DNA of 64,000 nt, taken from Burkholderia sp. SRS-W-2-2016 (GTDB lineage: Bacteria; Pseudomonadota; Gammaproteobacteria; Burkholderiales; Burkholderiaceae). The notes under the pieces are model-generated. The model did not search any database and was not told the origin of the DNA. It saw nothing but the letters and a program-made list of their open reading frames with translations. The translations under genes were made by a program, and so were the position numbers. Shown in pieces: positions 28,801-35,544 of the stretch (positions within the stretch are counted from its first letter, which is position 1; each line of letters opens with the position of its first letter). The stretch covers positions 1 through 64,000 of the forward strand of contig NZ_MSDV01000036.1 in assembly GCF_001931485.1 (NCBI RefSeq). The letters run 5' to 3'.

Positions 28801-29250
28801 CATGCCGGCCGCGGTGTTCGCGTTGTGGCGGGTGCGGTTCGACACCTGCATCAGCGTGACCATATGGTCGAGCATGAAGCCGCCCACGTAGACGCCGACC
28901 TTGCGGCCCGCGTGCGCGGGCAGATCGAGCCCGGCGTTCTCGAACGCTTCCCAGATCAGTTCGAGCAGCAGCCGCTGCTGCGGGTCGATGTTTTCGGCGA
29001 CGCGCGCGGGCAGATCGAAAAAGCCGGCGTCCATCGAGCGCACGTCCTGCGTGATGAAGTTCGCGCGGTCGACATAGGCCTTGCCCTTCGCGCTTTCGTC
29101 GGACGCGTAGTAGCGCGCGGCATCCCAGCGGTCCGGCGCGACCGGCCCCGCGGTCACGGTGCGCGCGCGCATGGCCTCGACGAGTAGATCAAGATTGTCG
29201 AGACCACCCGGGAAACGCCCGGCCATCCCCACCACCGCAATGTCACGCAT
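22834..29250 (-). CDS. Type I polyketide synthase, KS-AT-DH-(psiKR)-(psiER)-KR-ACP, no thioesterase
   Basis: This single-module synthase has 2138 aa. KS: DTACSSS with Cys176, His311 (ECHGTG) and His351 (NIGHME), all intact. AT: GHSVGE with Ser643 and a later VPYHS motif close to that of iterative malonyl-using ATs. DH: HIVSGTAIMP with His941, and Asp1107 in MLDACFQ. A structural region (about 1180-1430) is followed by an ER-like region (about 1440-1740) whose glycine-rich NADPH motif is replaced by VLIAADELGLAVG. KR: TGGLGGFG at about 1777, with Lys1883, Ser1907, Tyr1920 and Asn1924. ACP: LGVDSLM with Ser2083. The order matches highly reducing iterative PKSs. AAGGA lies six bases before the ATG. 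It is the first gene of a seven-gene operon. Confidence 0.94.
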   Translation of the reverse strand: MRDIAVVGMAGRFPGGLDNLDLLVEAMRARTVTAGPVAPDRWDAARYYASDESAKGKAYVDRANFITQDVRSMDAGFFDLPARVAENIDPQQRLLLELIWEAFENAGLDLPAHAGRKVGVYVGGFMLDHMVTLMQVSNRTRHNANTAAGMMMTMLANRLSHAFDLRGPSLSIDTACSSSLVAFSYACRDIWAGDCEMAVVGGANVMTRPEYPIGMSKGQFLSRDGQCKSFDARGDGYGRAEGGGIVLLKPLERALADGDTILATVAGAGVNSDGRTPGISMPSEEAQRELIREVSERFSIDTRNVRYVECHGTGTAVGDPIEAAAIGSVYGTGRHGDERVVLGSIKSNIGHMEAGAGVAGVIKAVLSLQHREAFPLGNLQTPHPGIPFEELGVRLADAPITLAPAGEPFLVAINSFGYGGTNAHVVLRSAPEPVHATANASAAAATADAANAAAAPARPDHLPLYLPLSARSPAALQALAQRYHDALGESATNVTDLLHSAALRRAPLSQRAVALGADREQLRAALHALVQGELSEHLVTGQQVIGARELPVWVFSGMGPQWWAMGQQLYRDEPLYRAAVDEADAIFQRISGFSILAEMLKSEADSQITRTIYAQPANFIVQWGIVAVLRAAGVTPGAVVGHSVGEVAAAAVSGALSLEDALRVSYERSRLQAQTAGTGSMLAVGVGRDALAPLLETYAGRVEIAAANGPNTLTLSGETAAIEALAAELSAREIFNRVLNVEVPYHSYLMEPILAELTTSLRGIVAREPVIPVYSTVTGQRLQGPSFGAEYWARNVREPVAFADAVQSLVDAGFATFVEVGPHPVLSSAMRDCVKARAKEIRLVETLRRNEAECKRVYRAIAQVFASGCTLDWRALNGAGRFTALPNYPWQRERAWLETERSVYQRVSPTERPLLGCEQYPATGVWVNDLEYDELAYLKDHIVSGTAIMPAAGYIETLLEMAALLHPRAPGWRIGDVEIRAPLVLAGDRAIDYVSSYDRDTRRAAIRSLDSGKIGEGQLHLTASVAALGAAEARRVDLDAWRAALPVEREPAEFYRQLARIGLQYGAKFQTVKALHLAPQGGRVLALIERDPALREAGYLAQPVMLDACFQVLVSLLEDNEATFLPTGFKELRLLVPQLPARYWCEAVQVRVSPQHIDADLTLVDDSGAVLAVIREMRVTASSAKVARTDDFGDPVKLQMTRYEWHDAGSASEPKRLGHWLVIEDPAAAALTDRLAEGLEAFGARVCARLHAGAGFNVDGARISVRPDSADDIAKALAAAGPVSGVLFAHGAQAALDGVDPTATEALLFMLGITRQLAALPVAQRPRTYLLTRNAFSVGDGDRANHIAVEPAQTALNGFARVAFNELEAMRFSTVDIPAAASDDDLDAAILELLCDADEDEVAIRRGHRFASRLEAKPWLAAPRIETVPLGTERAVQVRSVAEHEEQESAGSVKLIETVRAPLANDAIELRIEQVALTMRALRHSGADSLDQDFVEVVATVSGVGGDVTDLRIGQRVYGLAPADFASHIRGPRSAFQLVELPPAAGVADTKAATALLFVALREAVAERLVEQADLAADARVLIAADELGLAVGAALRRRGIETTLFASPAEGSTRQPAGNVVAAIAATHGALETAVADVTGDRGFDAIVAPMSAWADSFGWYALAAGGVLIDTAPRTQPFTVPPQAASIVRADLAVLTQRAGRFVAALRNAIERVGSGEPTPVDSLAVSIVDLASRKLALPDADSPLIVSFDAADTPLQLRVHEALSLRADASYLVTGGLGGFGQKTARWLVEHGARHIVLAGRSGIDTPERRAFVAELEERGARVAFIKCDLSKAGEVGDLFATLASSAAPLAGVFHSAAVIIDEPIVELDPRNLVAVMRSKAESARLLHEATRDLPLDYFVLYSSIANLVGNSRQASYVAANGFLDGLAWHRRALGLPATSINWGAIADVGVVTRDEKLEQFMRYMGLRGMQSAEGLRWLERALLRETTQLGITLITNWSDWGRYETLAAQSPRYRDLIAADTSADADPGAVLRAELAEVPAAERFTVLASLVAALIADELETSADAIPVDRPILDLGVDSLMATEIQSLLNRHLGIAVSVLEILDDLTVRAIVDKTLNAFGWGDTDAAAPVAKVA

Positions 29251-29589
29251 GTTCGTTCCTTATTCTAATAAAAGCCAAAAACTATTGATAAATTCGAATC
29301 GAATAAATTTAATTCAGCACCCTGTTTTTCGGTGTCTTAGATATTCGATTTATTATTGAGATTTGGTATTCGCCGGCGAGCTGGATGAGTGCGGCTTTTC
29401 GCTGAAAATCCCTGCAAACCAAGGTGCTTTTGCACAGCTTCCATAGGGATGTTTTTTACATTTATACAGATTCTTAATCGTTAATATTTCTTTAAATCCC
29501 CGCCCCGCAAGACGAGCGCAACCCACCGGAAATTACCCGGTAATTTCAAGATAATTTCAGCGTTAATTTTTTAAAACTTGCGGCGCCGA
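29251..29589. other. AT-rich promoter region of the PKS operon
   Basis: This 339-bp gap separates the TolC-like stop from the PKS start. It is much AT-richer than the genes around it, especially at 29255-29365 and 29445-29500. It contains a 19-bp palindrome, listed separately. The separation suggests that the PKS operon has its own promoter rather than reading on from the peptide operon. I cannot assign -35/-10 boxes with confidence, and no gene or terminator hairpin with a T-tract is visible. Confidence 0.55.
29529..29547. promoter_or_regulatory. Perfect 19-bp palindrome, candidate operator
   Basis: GAAATTACC and its reverse complement GGTAATTTC are separated by one base. The spacer is too short for a hairpin loop, so a dimeric DNA-binding protein is more likely than a terminator. 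It lies 43 bp past the TolC-like stop and about 280 bp ahead of the PKS start. Confidence 0.45.
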
Positions 29590-31080
29590 TTAATGCGCGG
29601 CCGTGGCGGCGTCACCGCGGCCACTCGCGGGGGGCACGGCGGAGCCTGGGGCAGCCACCGCCAGTTGCGCGTTGATGGCCGCCACTTCGTCGACATTCAG
29701 CGCGGCGGTCTGCGCCTTCAGTTGCAGCAGCGCGAGGATCGTGTCGTAGCGCGCGCGCAGCAGATCGCGCTGGTTCGTGTACAGCGTGTCGGTCGCGCGC
29801 AGCACGTCGGTGCTGGTGCGGCTGCCGACCCGGTAGCCGATGCGCGTCGCCGCGAGCGCGTCGCGCGAACTTTGCGTGATACGCGCGAGCAGATCGGTGC
29901 GGGTGAGTCCCGACGTGAAGCGGGTGTACGCATCGCGCGCGGCGGCGCCCGCCTGGCGCGCGGCGGACTCGGCCGCGTCCTCGGCCTGGTCGCGCTGCGC
30001 GAACGACTGACGCAGGCGCGCCTGGATTTCGCCGCCGGAGAACAGCGGGATCGTCACGGTCAGCATCGCGGTCGTCGTGGTGGTCGGGCGCGCATAACCG
30101 GACGCCGCGCCGGCCGGCGTGTAACCCGCCTGCAGATTGACGACCGGATAGTGCGCGGCGCGCGCCTTGCTGACGTCGAGTTTCGCGATCTGCCAGTCGA
30201 GCTGCTTGAGCTGCACCGCGTAGCCTTGCCCGCTCGCCTGCCCGACCCAGCTGTCGAGGTCGGCCGGTTCGAGCCGCGGACGCACCGGCGTGGCCGCGAG
30301 CCGCGACAACGGCGTGAACGGCTGCCCGGTCGCGAGTTCGAGCGCCTGGCGTTTCAGATGCAGCGCGCTGGTCGCATCGAGCTGCTGCAACTGCGCCTGC
30401 TGGCTCAGCGCGTCGGCCTCGCGCAGATCGATCAGCGTCGCGTCGCCGGCCGCGCGGCGGCGCTGCAGTTCTTCGATCTGCGTGCCGACCGCCGCCAGGT
30501 AATCGGTCGCGCGTTGCAGTTCGTCTTCGGCCGCGAGTTCGTCGAAGTACGCCTGCGCGGCGCGCAGGATCGTGCTCTGGCGCGCGTCCGCATAGGTGAG
30601 CGCGCCCTGCGCTTCGACGAGGTCGGCCTGCTGGTAGCCGGTCCAGCGCGCCCAGTCGAACAGCGGTTGCGACAGGCTCACGGTCCAGCCGCTTTGCCAG
30701 TACGCGACCGGCGTATAGCCCTGATTCGCGATGCGGTTGTAGCCGCGCCCCCAGCCGCCGTCGATGCGCGGCAGCAACGCCGCGCGCGCGATCGGCCTGG
30801 CCTGCCGCGCGGCCGCGTAGCCGGCCTCGGCGGCGGCGAGATCGGCGTCGTGGCCGATCGCCTGGTCGACGATCGTCATCAGGTCGACGGGCTGCAAGGC
30901 GGACGCGGGGGCGGCTTTGACGGCAGCGGTGGTGCTGGCCGTGGTGCCTGTTGCGACCGCGGAGCCCGTTGCTGCGTTCGTTGCTGCGTTCGTTGCAGTG
31001 CCGGTCGTGGTGCCGGCCACGGCGCCGGTCGCGACGCAGCCGGCCAGCAGAATTAGCAGCATGCCGCCGTGCTTATTCAT
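29590..31080 (-). CDS. TolC-family outer-membrane factor, probable lipoprotein
   Basis: This 496-aa outer-membrane efflux protein supplies the exit duct for a tripartite exporter. The N-terminus has a lipobox LLAGC with Cys at residue 15, followed by a Thr/Ala-rich stretch (about 20-60), as in lipid-anchored OMF proteins such as OprM. Two OEP repeats follow: DLMTIVDQAIGHDADLAAAEAGY opens the first, and a second helical half ends around LLQLKAQTAAL. Its start overlaps the ABC exporter stop by 8 bp, so it is the last gene of the peptide-secretion operon. A Ser/Pro/Ala-rich tail of about 20 residues ends the protein. Confidence 0.92.
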   Translation of the reverse strand: MNKHGGMLLILLAGCVATGAVAGTTTGTATNAATNAATGSAVATGTTASTTAAVKAAPASALQPVDLMTIVDQAIGHDADLAAAEAGYAAARQARPIARAALLPRIDGGWGRGYNRIANQGYTPVAYWQSGWTVSLSQPLFDWARWTGYQQADLVEAQGALTYADARQSTILRAAQAYFDELAAEDELQRATDYLAAVGTQIEELQRRRAAGDATLIDLREADALSQQAQLQQLDATSALHLKRQALELATGQPFTPLSRLAATPVRPRLEPADLDSWVGQASGQGYAVQLKQLDWQIAKLDVSKARAAHYPVVNLQAGYTPAGAASGYARPTTTTTAMLTVTIPLFSGGEIQARLRQSFAQRDQAEDAAESAARQAGAAARDAYTRFTSGLTRTDLLARITQSSRDALAATRIGYRVGSRTSTDVLRATDTLYTNQRDLLRARYDTILALLQLKAQTAALNVDEVAAINAQLAVAAPGSAVPPASGRGDAATAAH

Positions 31081-33214
31081 TTGTGGTGCTCAGGTTGTCG
31101 CGAACGTCGCGTTGCGGGTCGGCCTGGCTATCGCTGTGCCCTTCCCGCACCAGTTCCCCTTCGTGCAGCCGGTAGCGCCGCCCGAACGCGGCCGCGAGCG
31201 ACATATCGTGCGTAATCACCACGACCGTGCAGTCGAGCCGCAGCAGCAAAGCCGCGACATGGCGCACCGATTCCGGATCGAGATTCGACGTCGGTTCGTC
31301 GAGCAGCAACACCTCGCGCCGCTGGTACAACGCGCGCGCAAGCAGCAGCCGCTGCCGCTGCCCGGCCGAAATATTCGCGATCGTGTCGCTGATGATCGTG
31401 CGGGTACGCATCGGCAGACGCATCACGTCGGCGAGCAGGCCGACGTCGTCGAGCAGCCGATGGATGCGCTCCTCATCCGCATGCCCCTCGAACAGCGAGA
31501 TGTTGTCCGCGATCGAGCCGTGCAGAATCAGGTCGCCCTGGCGCATATGGGTCGCATGGCGGCGGATTTCGTCGACGTGCAGGTTCGGCCACGCGATGCC
31601 GTTCAGCGCAATCTGCCCTTCCTGCAGCGGCTCGGCCGCGGCGAGCAGCTTGAACAGCGTCGACTTGCCGCTGCCCGACGGCCCGGTGATCACGATCTTG
31701 TCGCCGCGGCAAATTTCGAGGTTCGCATTCCTGAGCACCGGCTGGTCCGACACGCCGTAGCGGAACGACACGCCGCGAATCGACAGGTCGCGAAATTCCC
31801 GCACCTCGACCGCTTTCTGAACGTCCTCGGGCGGCGTATAGCGCTCGCTTTCGCACTTGACGATATCGTCGACCCGCGCGACCGGCACGCTCAGCATGAA
31901 ATAGCCGAACACCGCGTTGATCGAGCGCGCGAGCCGCTCCGACAGCAGCGCCTTGTAGATCAGAAACGAATAGAACACGCCGACCGAAATCTCGCCGCCC
32001 AGCATCAGCTGCGCGGCGAGCCAGGTGATCACGATCATGTCCGCGTAGTCGACCAGTTTCAGGATCGCATCGCGCAGGCCGCCGAGCTGGTTGCTGGTCA
32101 GCGTCGCCGCGATGAAGTCGCGATACTTCGTCATGTAACGCGCGGTGCGGCGCGTCTCGCCTTGCGACAGCTTGATCAGCGAGGCCGCGCGGATCGTCTC
32201 GATCAGCGCGTCGTCGCATTGCGCGGAGCGTTCCAGCACCAGCGCGTGGTTGTCGCGCATCCGCACGAACAGCGCGAACGCGACCGTCACGTAGAACGCG
32301 AAAATCCCCACCGCGACCGCGGTCAGCAGCGGACTTTGCACCAGCATCAGCACGAACGCGAGCAGCCCGACCGCGATGTCGATATACAGCGACACCGCGG
32401 TGCGGGTCGCATAGGTGTTGATCTCGTCCTGCGCCTTCAGGCGTGCGAACAGATCGCCGACGTTGCGCTTCTCGAACCACGGCAGCGGATTGCGCAGCAG
32501 ATGGCCGAGCAGCCCCTCGGTCATGCCGATCCGCGTGCGCCCTTCGAGCACCTCGACGAGCCGCGCCTGCACGTACTGGCTCAACGCGCCGATCGCGAAC
32601 AGACTCGCGAAGGTCAGCACGAGCACGTTCAGCAGGTTCAGGTTGTCGGTGGCGACCACGTAGTCGAGCACCAGATTGCCGAGATACGGCATGGCCAGAA
32701 TCGCGACCTGGCTGCCGAGCGCGACGAACAGCACCTTCGCGATCTGCGCGGACAGCATCGGGTTGCTCGCGCGCACCCGCGCGAGCGCGGCGGCCACCCC
32801 GGAGTCCGCGCGGATGCGCGGCAGTTGCGGAGTGGGCCCGCATTCGAGCAGATAGCCGGACACGTTGGCCGCGAACGTGTCGAGCGACACGCGCCGGCGG
32901 CCGCTGGCCGGATCGATGATATGCACGTAGCCGCGCCGGTATTTGTCGAACACGACGAAATGCGCGCCGCCGAAATGGATGATCGAGCCGCGCGCGACCT
33001 CGTGCAGATCGGCGACGTCGAAGCGATACGCCTGCACCGCGAGGCCGAATTCGACCGCGACGTCGTACAGGTCCATCAACGTGAGCCCGTTCGCCGAGAT
33101 CGGCCGGAACGCGGACAGCTCGCGCACTTCGGTTGCGCGGCCCAGATGCGAGAGCACCATCGCGAGACACGCGTAGCCGCATTCGGCCACTTCATTCTGA
33201 TAGATCGTGCGCAC
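31073..33214 (-). CDS. Peptidase-containing ABC exporter (C39 bacteriocin-processing type)
   Basis: This 713-aa exporter cleaves a double-glycine leader and drives the mature peptide out. The C39 peptidase domain (about 1-125) has Gln6, Cys12 in AECGYAC, His85 in GGAHFVV and Asp101 in IIDPASG, so it should be active. Six membrane segments follow (about 150-420). The ATPase shows GPSGSGKS, a slightly altered signature ISAGQRQR and VLLLDEPTSNLD. The start is GTG at 33214: AAGGGGG lies five bases upstream and the peptidase domain begins immediately. The gene begins 2 bp after the HlyD-type stop. A likely substrate is the 48-residue peptide at the head of the operon. Confidence 0.93.
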   Translation of the reverse strand: MRTIYQNEVAECGYACLAMVLSHLGRATEVRELSAFRPISANGLTLMDLYDVAVEFGLAVQAYRFDVADLHEVARGSIIHFGGAHFVVFDKYRRGYVHIIDPASGRRRVSLDTFAANVSGYLLECGPTPQLPRIRADSGVAAALARVRASNPMLSAQIAKVLFVALGSQVAILAMPYLGNLVLDYVVATDNLNLLNVLVLTFASLFAIGALSQYVQARLVEVLEGRTRIGMTEGLLGHLLRNPLPWFEKRNVGDLFARLKAQDEINTYATRTAVSLYIDIAVGLLAFVLMLVQSPLLTAVAVGIFAFYVTVAFALFVRMRDNHALVLERSAQCDDALIETIRAASLIKLSQGETRRTARYMTKYRDFIAATLTSNQLGGLRDAILKLVDYADMIVITWLAAQLMLGGEISVGVFYSFLIYKALLSERLARSINAVFGYFMLSVPVARVDDIVKCESERYTPPEDVQKAVEVREFRDLSIRGVSFRYGVSDQPVLRNANLEICRGDKIVITGPSGSGKSTLFKLLAAAEPLQEGQIALNGIAWPNLHVDEIRRHATHMRQGDLILHGSIADNISLFEGHADEERIHRLLDDVGLLADVMRLPMRTRTIISDTIANISAGQRQRLLLARALYQRREVLLLDEPTSNLDPESVRHVAALLLRLDCTVVVITHDMSLAAAFGRRYRLHEGELVREGHSDSQADPQRDVRDNLSTTNE

Positions 33215-33216
33215 CG

Positions 33217-34413
33217 TTACCCCCTTAGCATGCGAAACAGCGGCGCCAGCACCCATTCGGCGATGGTCCTGCGTTCGACCACGATGCTCGCGGTCGCGCG
33301 CATGCCCGGCAAAATCCGGAACTGCTGGCGCTCGAACACGAAGGTGTCGCCGGCCAGCGTGGCCCACGCCATGTAGTCGCCGGCCTCGCTCGCCTTCGCG
33401 TCGGACGCGCTGTCCGGCGAGATCTGTGTCTGCACCGTGGTGCTCGAAATCGCGTCGATCCGCGCCGCGTAGCTGCCGAAGCGTTCATAGGGGAACGCGT
33501 CGAATTTCAGCCGCACCGTGTCGCCTTCGCGCACGAAGCCGCGCTGGCGCGATGGAATTCGCAGCGCGGCGCGCAACGGCCCGTGCTCGCGCGTGCCGAT
33601 CACGAGCGCGACGTCGGCCGCGGCCAGCGAGCGGCCCGGCACCAGATTCGAAAACGTCACCACGCCGGCCTGCGGCGCGGAGATCGTCTGGTCCTGGCGC
33701 AGCTGTTCGAAACGCAGCCTGATGTCCTGCAGATCGCGCGTATGCTGCGCGTCGAGTTCGCGCAGCTGCGCCTGCAGATCGGTCTGCGTGCTCTGCTGGG
33801 TGGCCAGCTCGCCGACCAGCTGCTGACGCCGCGCGAGACCCTGCGCGACCGCGACCTTGCCCTGATGCACGTCGGCGCTGGCCTGCTCGATGCGATCGGC
33901 GGTCACGTAGTCGGACACCGATTGCAGCCGCGTGAGCTTGCGCGCGGATTCGTCGACCAGCGCGCGGTTCTGCGCGATCTGCTGATCGAGCGCCGCCTGC
34001 TCCGCGTGGCGGCTTTGCAGCGTTTGCGCGGACGCGGCCAGTTGCGCGCTCAACGCGCCGCGCCGCTGCGTGTACTGCGCCTCGGACGTGCGCAGCTGGT
34101 CGTCGCGCATCCGCGCGTCGTACACCGGCCGCTGCACGCCGTCGCTGGCGAGCGACAGGTCGCGCTTGAGCTGGAACAGCGGCTCGCCGGCCTTCACGTG
34201 CGCCAGCGGCTGCACGTAGATCGCGGACACGAGGCCGCTGAGGCCCTGAATCTTGACCTCGTCGGGCGAGACGATTTCGCTCTGCACGTCCTGCTTCAAT
34301 TCGATTTCGTGCAGAAACGCGAAGGCGATCGCGCCGATCACCAGTCCGGACGTCGCGTAGGCGATCCAGCGCCACGGCACGTCCTTGAATTGCGGAAGTT
34401 GAGTCGATTCCAT
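33217..34413 (-). CDS. HlyD-family periplasmic adaptor of the peptide exporter
   Basis: This 398-aa membrane-fusion protein links the inner-membrane ABC exporter to the TolC-like duct. It has one N-terminal membrane helix (WRWIAYATSGLVIGAIAFAF), a lipoyl half-motif (VSPDEVKIQGLSGLVSAIYV), a long coiled coil (about 85-240, rich in Gln/Ala/Leu heptads) and a second lipoyl half (APQAGVVTFSNLVPGRSL). The C-terminal part resembles bacteriocin-type adaptors such as CvaA. The stop lies two bases before the exporter GTG. The ribosome site is weak. Confidence 0.92.
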   Translation of the reverse strand: MESTQLPQFKDVPWRWIAYATSGLVIGAIAFAFLHEIELKQDVQSEIVSPDEVKIQGLSGLVSAIYVQPLAHVKAGEPLFQLKRDLSLASDGVQRPVYDARMRDDQLRTSEAQYTQRRGALSAQLAASAQTLQSRHAEQAALDQQIAQNRALVDESARKLTRLQSVSDYVTADRIEQASADVHQGKVAVAQGLARRQQLVGELATQQSTQTDLQAQLRELDAQHTRDLQDIRLRFEQLRQDQTISAPQAGVVTFSNLVPGRSLAAADVALVIGTREHGPLRAALRIPSRQRGFVREGDTVRLKFDAFPYERFGSYAARIDAISSTTVQTQISPDSASDAKASEAGDYMAWATLAGDTFVFERQQFRILPGMRATASIVVERRTIAEWVLAPLFRMLRG

Positions 34414-34533
34414 CGATGCTGCTCATGCCGGGGTGATTGGCATGCCTTATTGTCTGTAGCGGCTTGGGCGGCCGGGAAACCGGGCGTGGAGGCGCGCCTG
34501 CCCGTCGCGGCAATGCGAGCCGTAGTCAGCGTG

Positions 34534-35469
34534 CTAACGGGACGCGGCGAACGCGTACAGCGACGGATGCCCGGCGGCGAGCCAGCGGCCGTAATTCGCG
34601 CGCAGCGCGGTGGCGATGCAGTCGGCCACCCGTTGCGGCGCGTCTGGCGCCGCCAGCGGCAGCGGCTCGAATAGCTCGGCGTCGAAGCGGCCGCGCTCGA
34701 AGGTCAGATAAAACGGCAATAGCCACGCGTTCAGCGGCGCGCCCAGTCGAAACACGCCGTGATGAATTCGCGCGCCGCGGCCGAACATCTCGACGCCGAC
34801 GGTCTCCATCGGATAGCGGTGCATCGTGAACGGCGGCACGTCGGCGAACAGCACCAGCACACCGTTGCGTTTGAGCGAACGCACGACGCGCAGGCCGAGG
34901 CCGCCGCGGTTGTCGTCGTCGAACGTGTACAGCACGTTCACGCCCGGAATCTGCGCCTGGTCGTTGCCGTACAGATTGCGCGGCATCCCCGACACGACCG
35001 CGATCGAGCCGAGTTCCAGCTGCGCGCGCAATTCGTCGATTACATAAATGTTCGCGTACTGCGACACGTAGTGAAACGGCGACACGATCACCGGAGAGCC
35101 GGGATGCGTCTGCCTGAGCCGCGCGATCTGTTGCGCGAGCTTCGCGGCGACCGCCTGCAGGTCGGGCCAATGCTCGACGCCGCGCACGTGGCGGCCGAAA
35201 TAGATACGCCGGTCGATCAGATGTTCGAGTGTGCGACCCGTGCGTGCGCGGCGCGTTTCGCGCGGCGCGAGATCCACGAGGTCGGGCCCCGGTTCCGCGC
35301 GCACCACGCCGCTTGCGCGCCGCTTCGCGCTGAACAGAGCGCCGGTCAGCTCGCCGGCGACCGCGAGCGGCTCCAGCAGCGACGCCGGCACGCGCGCCAG
35401 CACAGCGCGTTGGCCGCGATATTTCGCGTAGCGCAGATATCTGCGCAGCCGTGAGGAAAGTGAGCGCAT
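34534..35469 (-). CDS. LpxL/HtrB-like acyltransferase with altered catalytic motif
   Basis: This 311-aa protein resembles lipid A acyltransferases. The active-site region reads SPFHYVSQYANIY: the histidine is present, but the acidic residue five positions on (HX4D/E in LpxL) is Tyr. Later motifs VLYTFDDDNRGG, VLVLFADVPP and LGAPLNAWLLPFY align with the LpxL fold. No membrane helix is obvious at the N-terminus, which is Arg-rich. It lies between the Cys-rich peptide gene and the exporter genes, so it may acylate the peptide or its carrier. Alternatively it is catalytically dead or acts on lipids. The gap of 120 bp to the adaptor gene shows no other gene. Confidence 0.78.
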   Translation of the reverse strand: MRSLSSRLRRYLRYAKYRGQRAVLARVPASLLEPLAVAGELTGALFSAKRRASGVVRAEPGPDLVDLAPRETRRARTGRTLEHLIDRRIYFGRHVRGVEHWPDLQAVAAKLAQQIARLRQTHPGSPVIVSPFHYVSQYANIYVIDELRAQLELGSIAVVSGMPRNLYGNDQAQIPGVNVLYTFDDDNRGGLGLRVVRSLKRNGVLVLFADVPPFTMHRYPMETVGVEMFGRGARIHHGVFRLGAPLNAWLLPFYLTFERGRFDAELFEPLPLAAPDAPQRVADCIATALRANYGRWLAAGHPSLYAFAASR

Positions 35470-35490
35470 AGGCAGCCCCGGCCGGAGACG

Positions 35491-35524
35491 GCGCGAGGGC
35501 GGCCGGGTTCGACCGCCCTCGCGC
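35491..35524 (-). promoter_or_regulatory. Strong intercistronic stem-loop after the Cys-rich peptide gene
   Basis: A perfect 12-bp GC-rich stem GCGCGAGGGCGG/CCGCCCTCGCGC encloses a 10-nt loop. It begins 20 bases after the peptide stop and ends 21 bases before the acyltransferase start. There is no T-tract, so it is not a normal terminator. Such structures protect the upstream part of an mRNA and lower downstream expression. Confidence 0.8.
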
Positions 35525-35544
35525 GTACGACCGGTTAGCGGCTA

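Noticed and set aside
29529..29547. Palindrome after the TolC-like gene considered as a terminator.
   Set aside because: Only one base separates the arms and no T-tract follows on the minus strand, so an operator is more likely.
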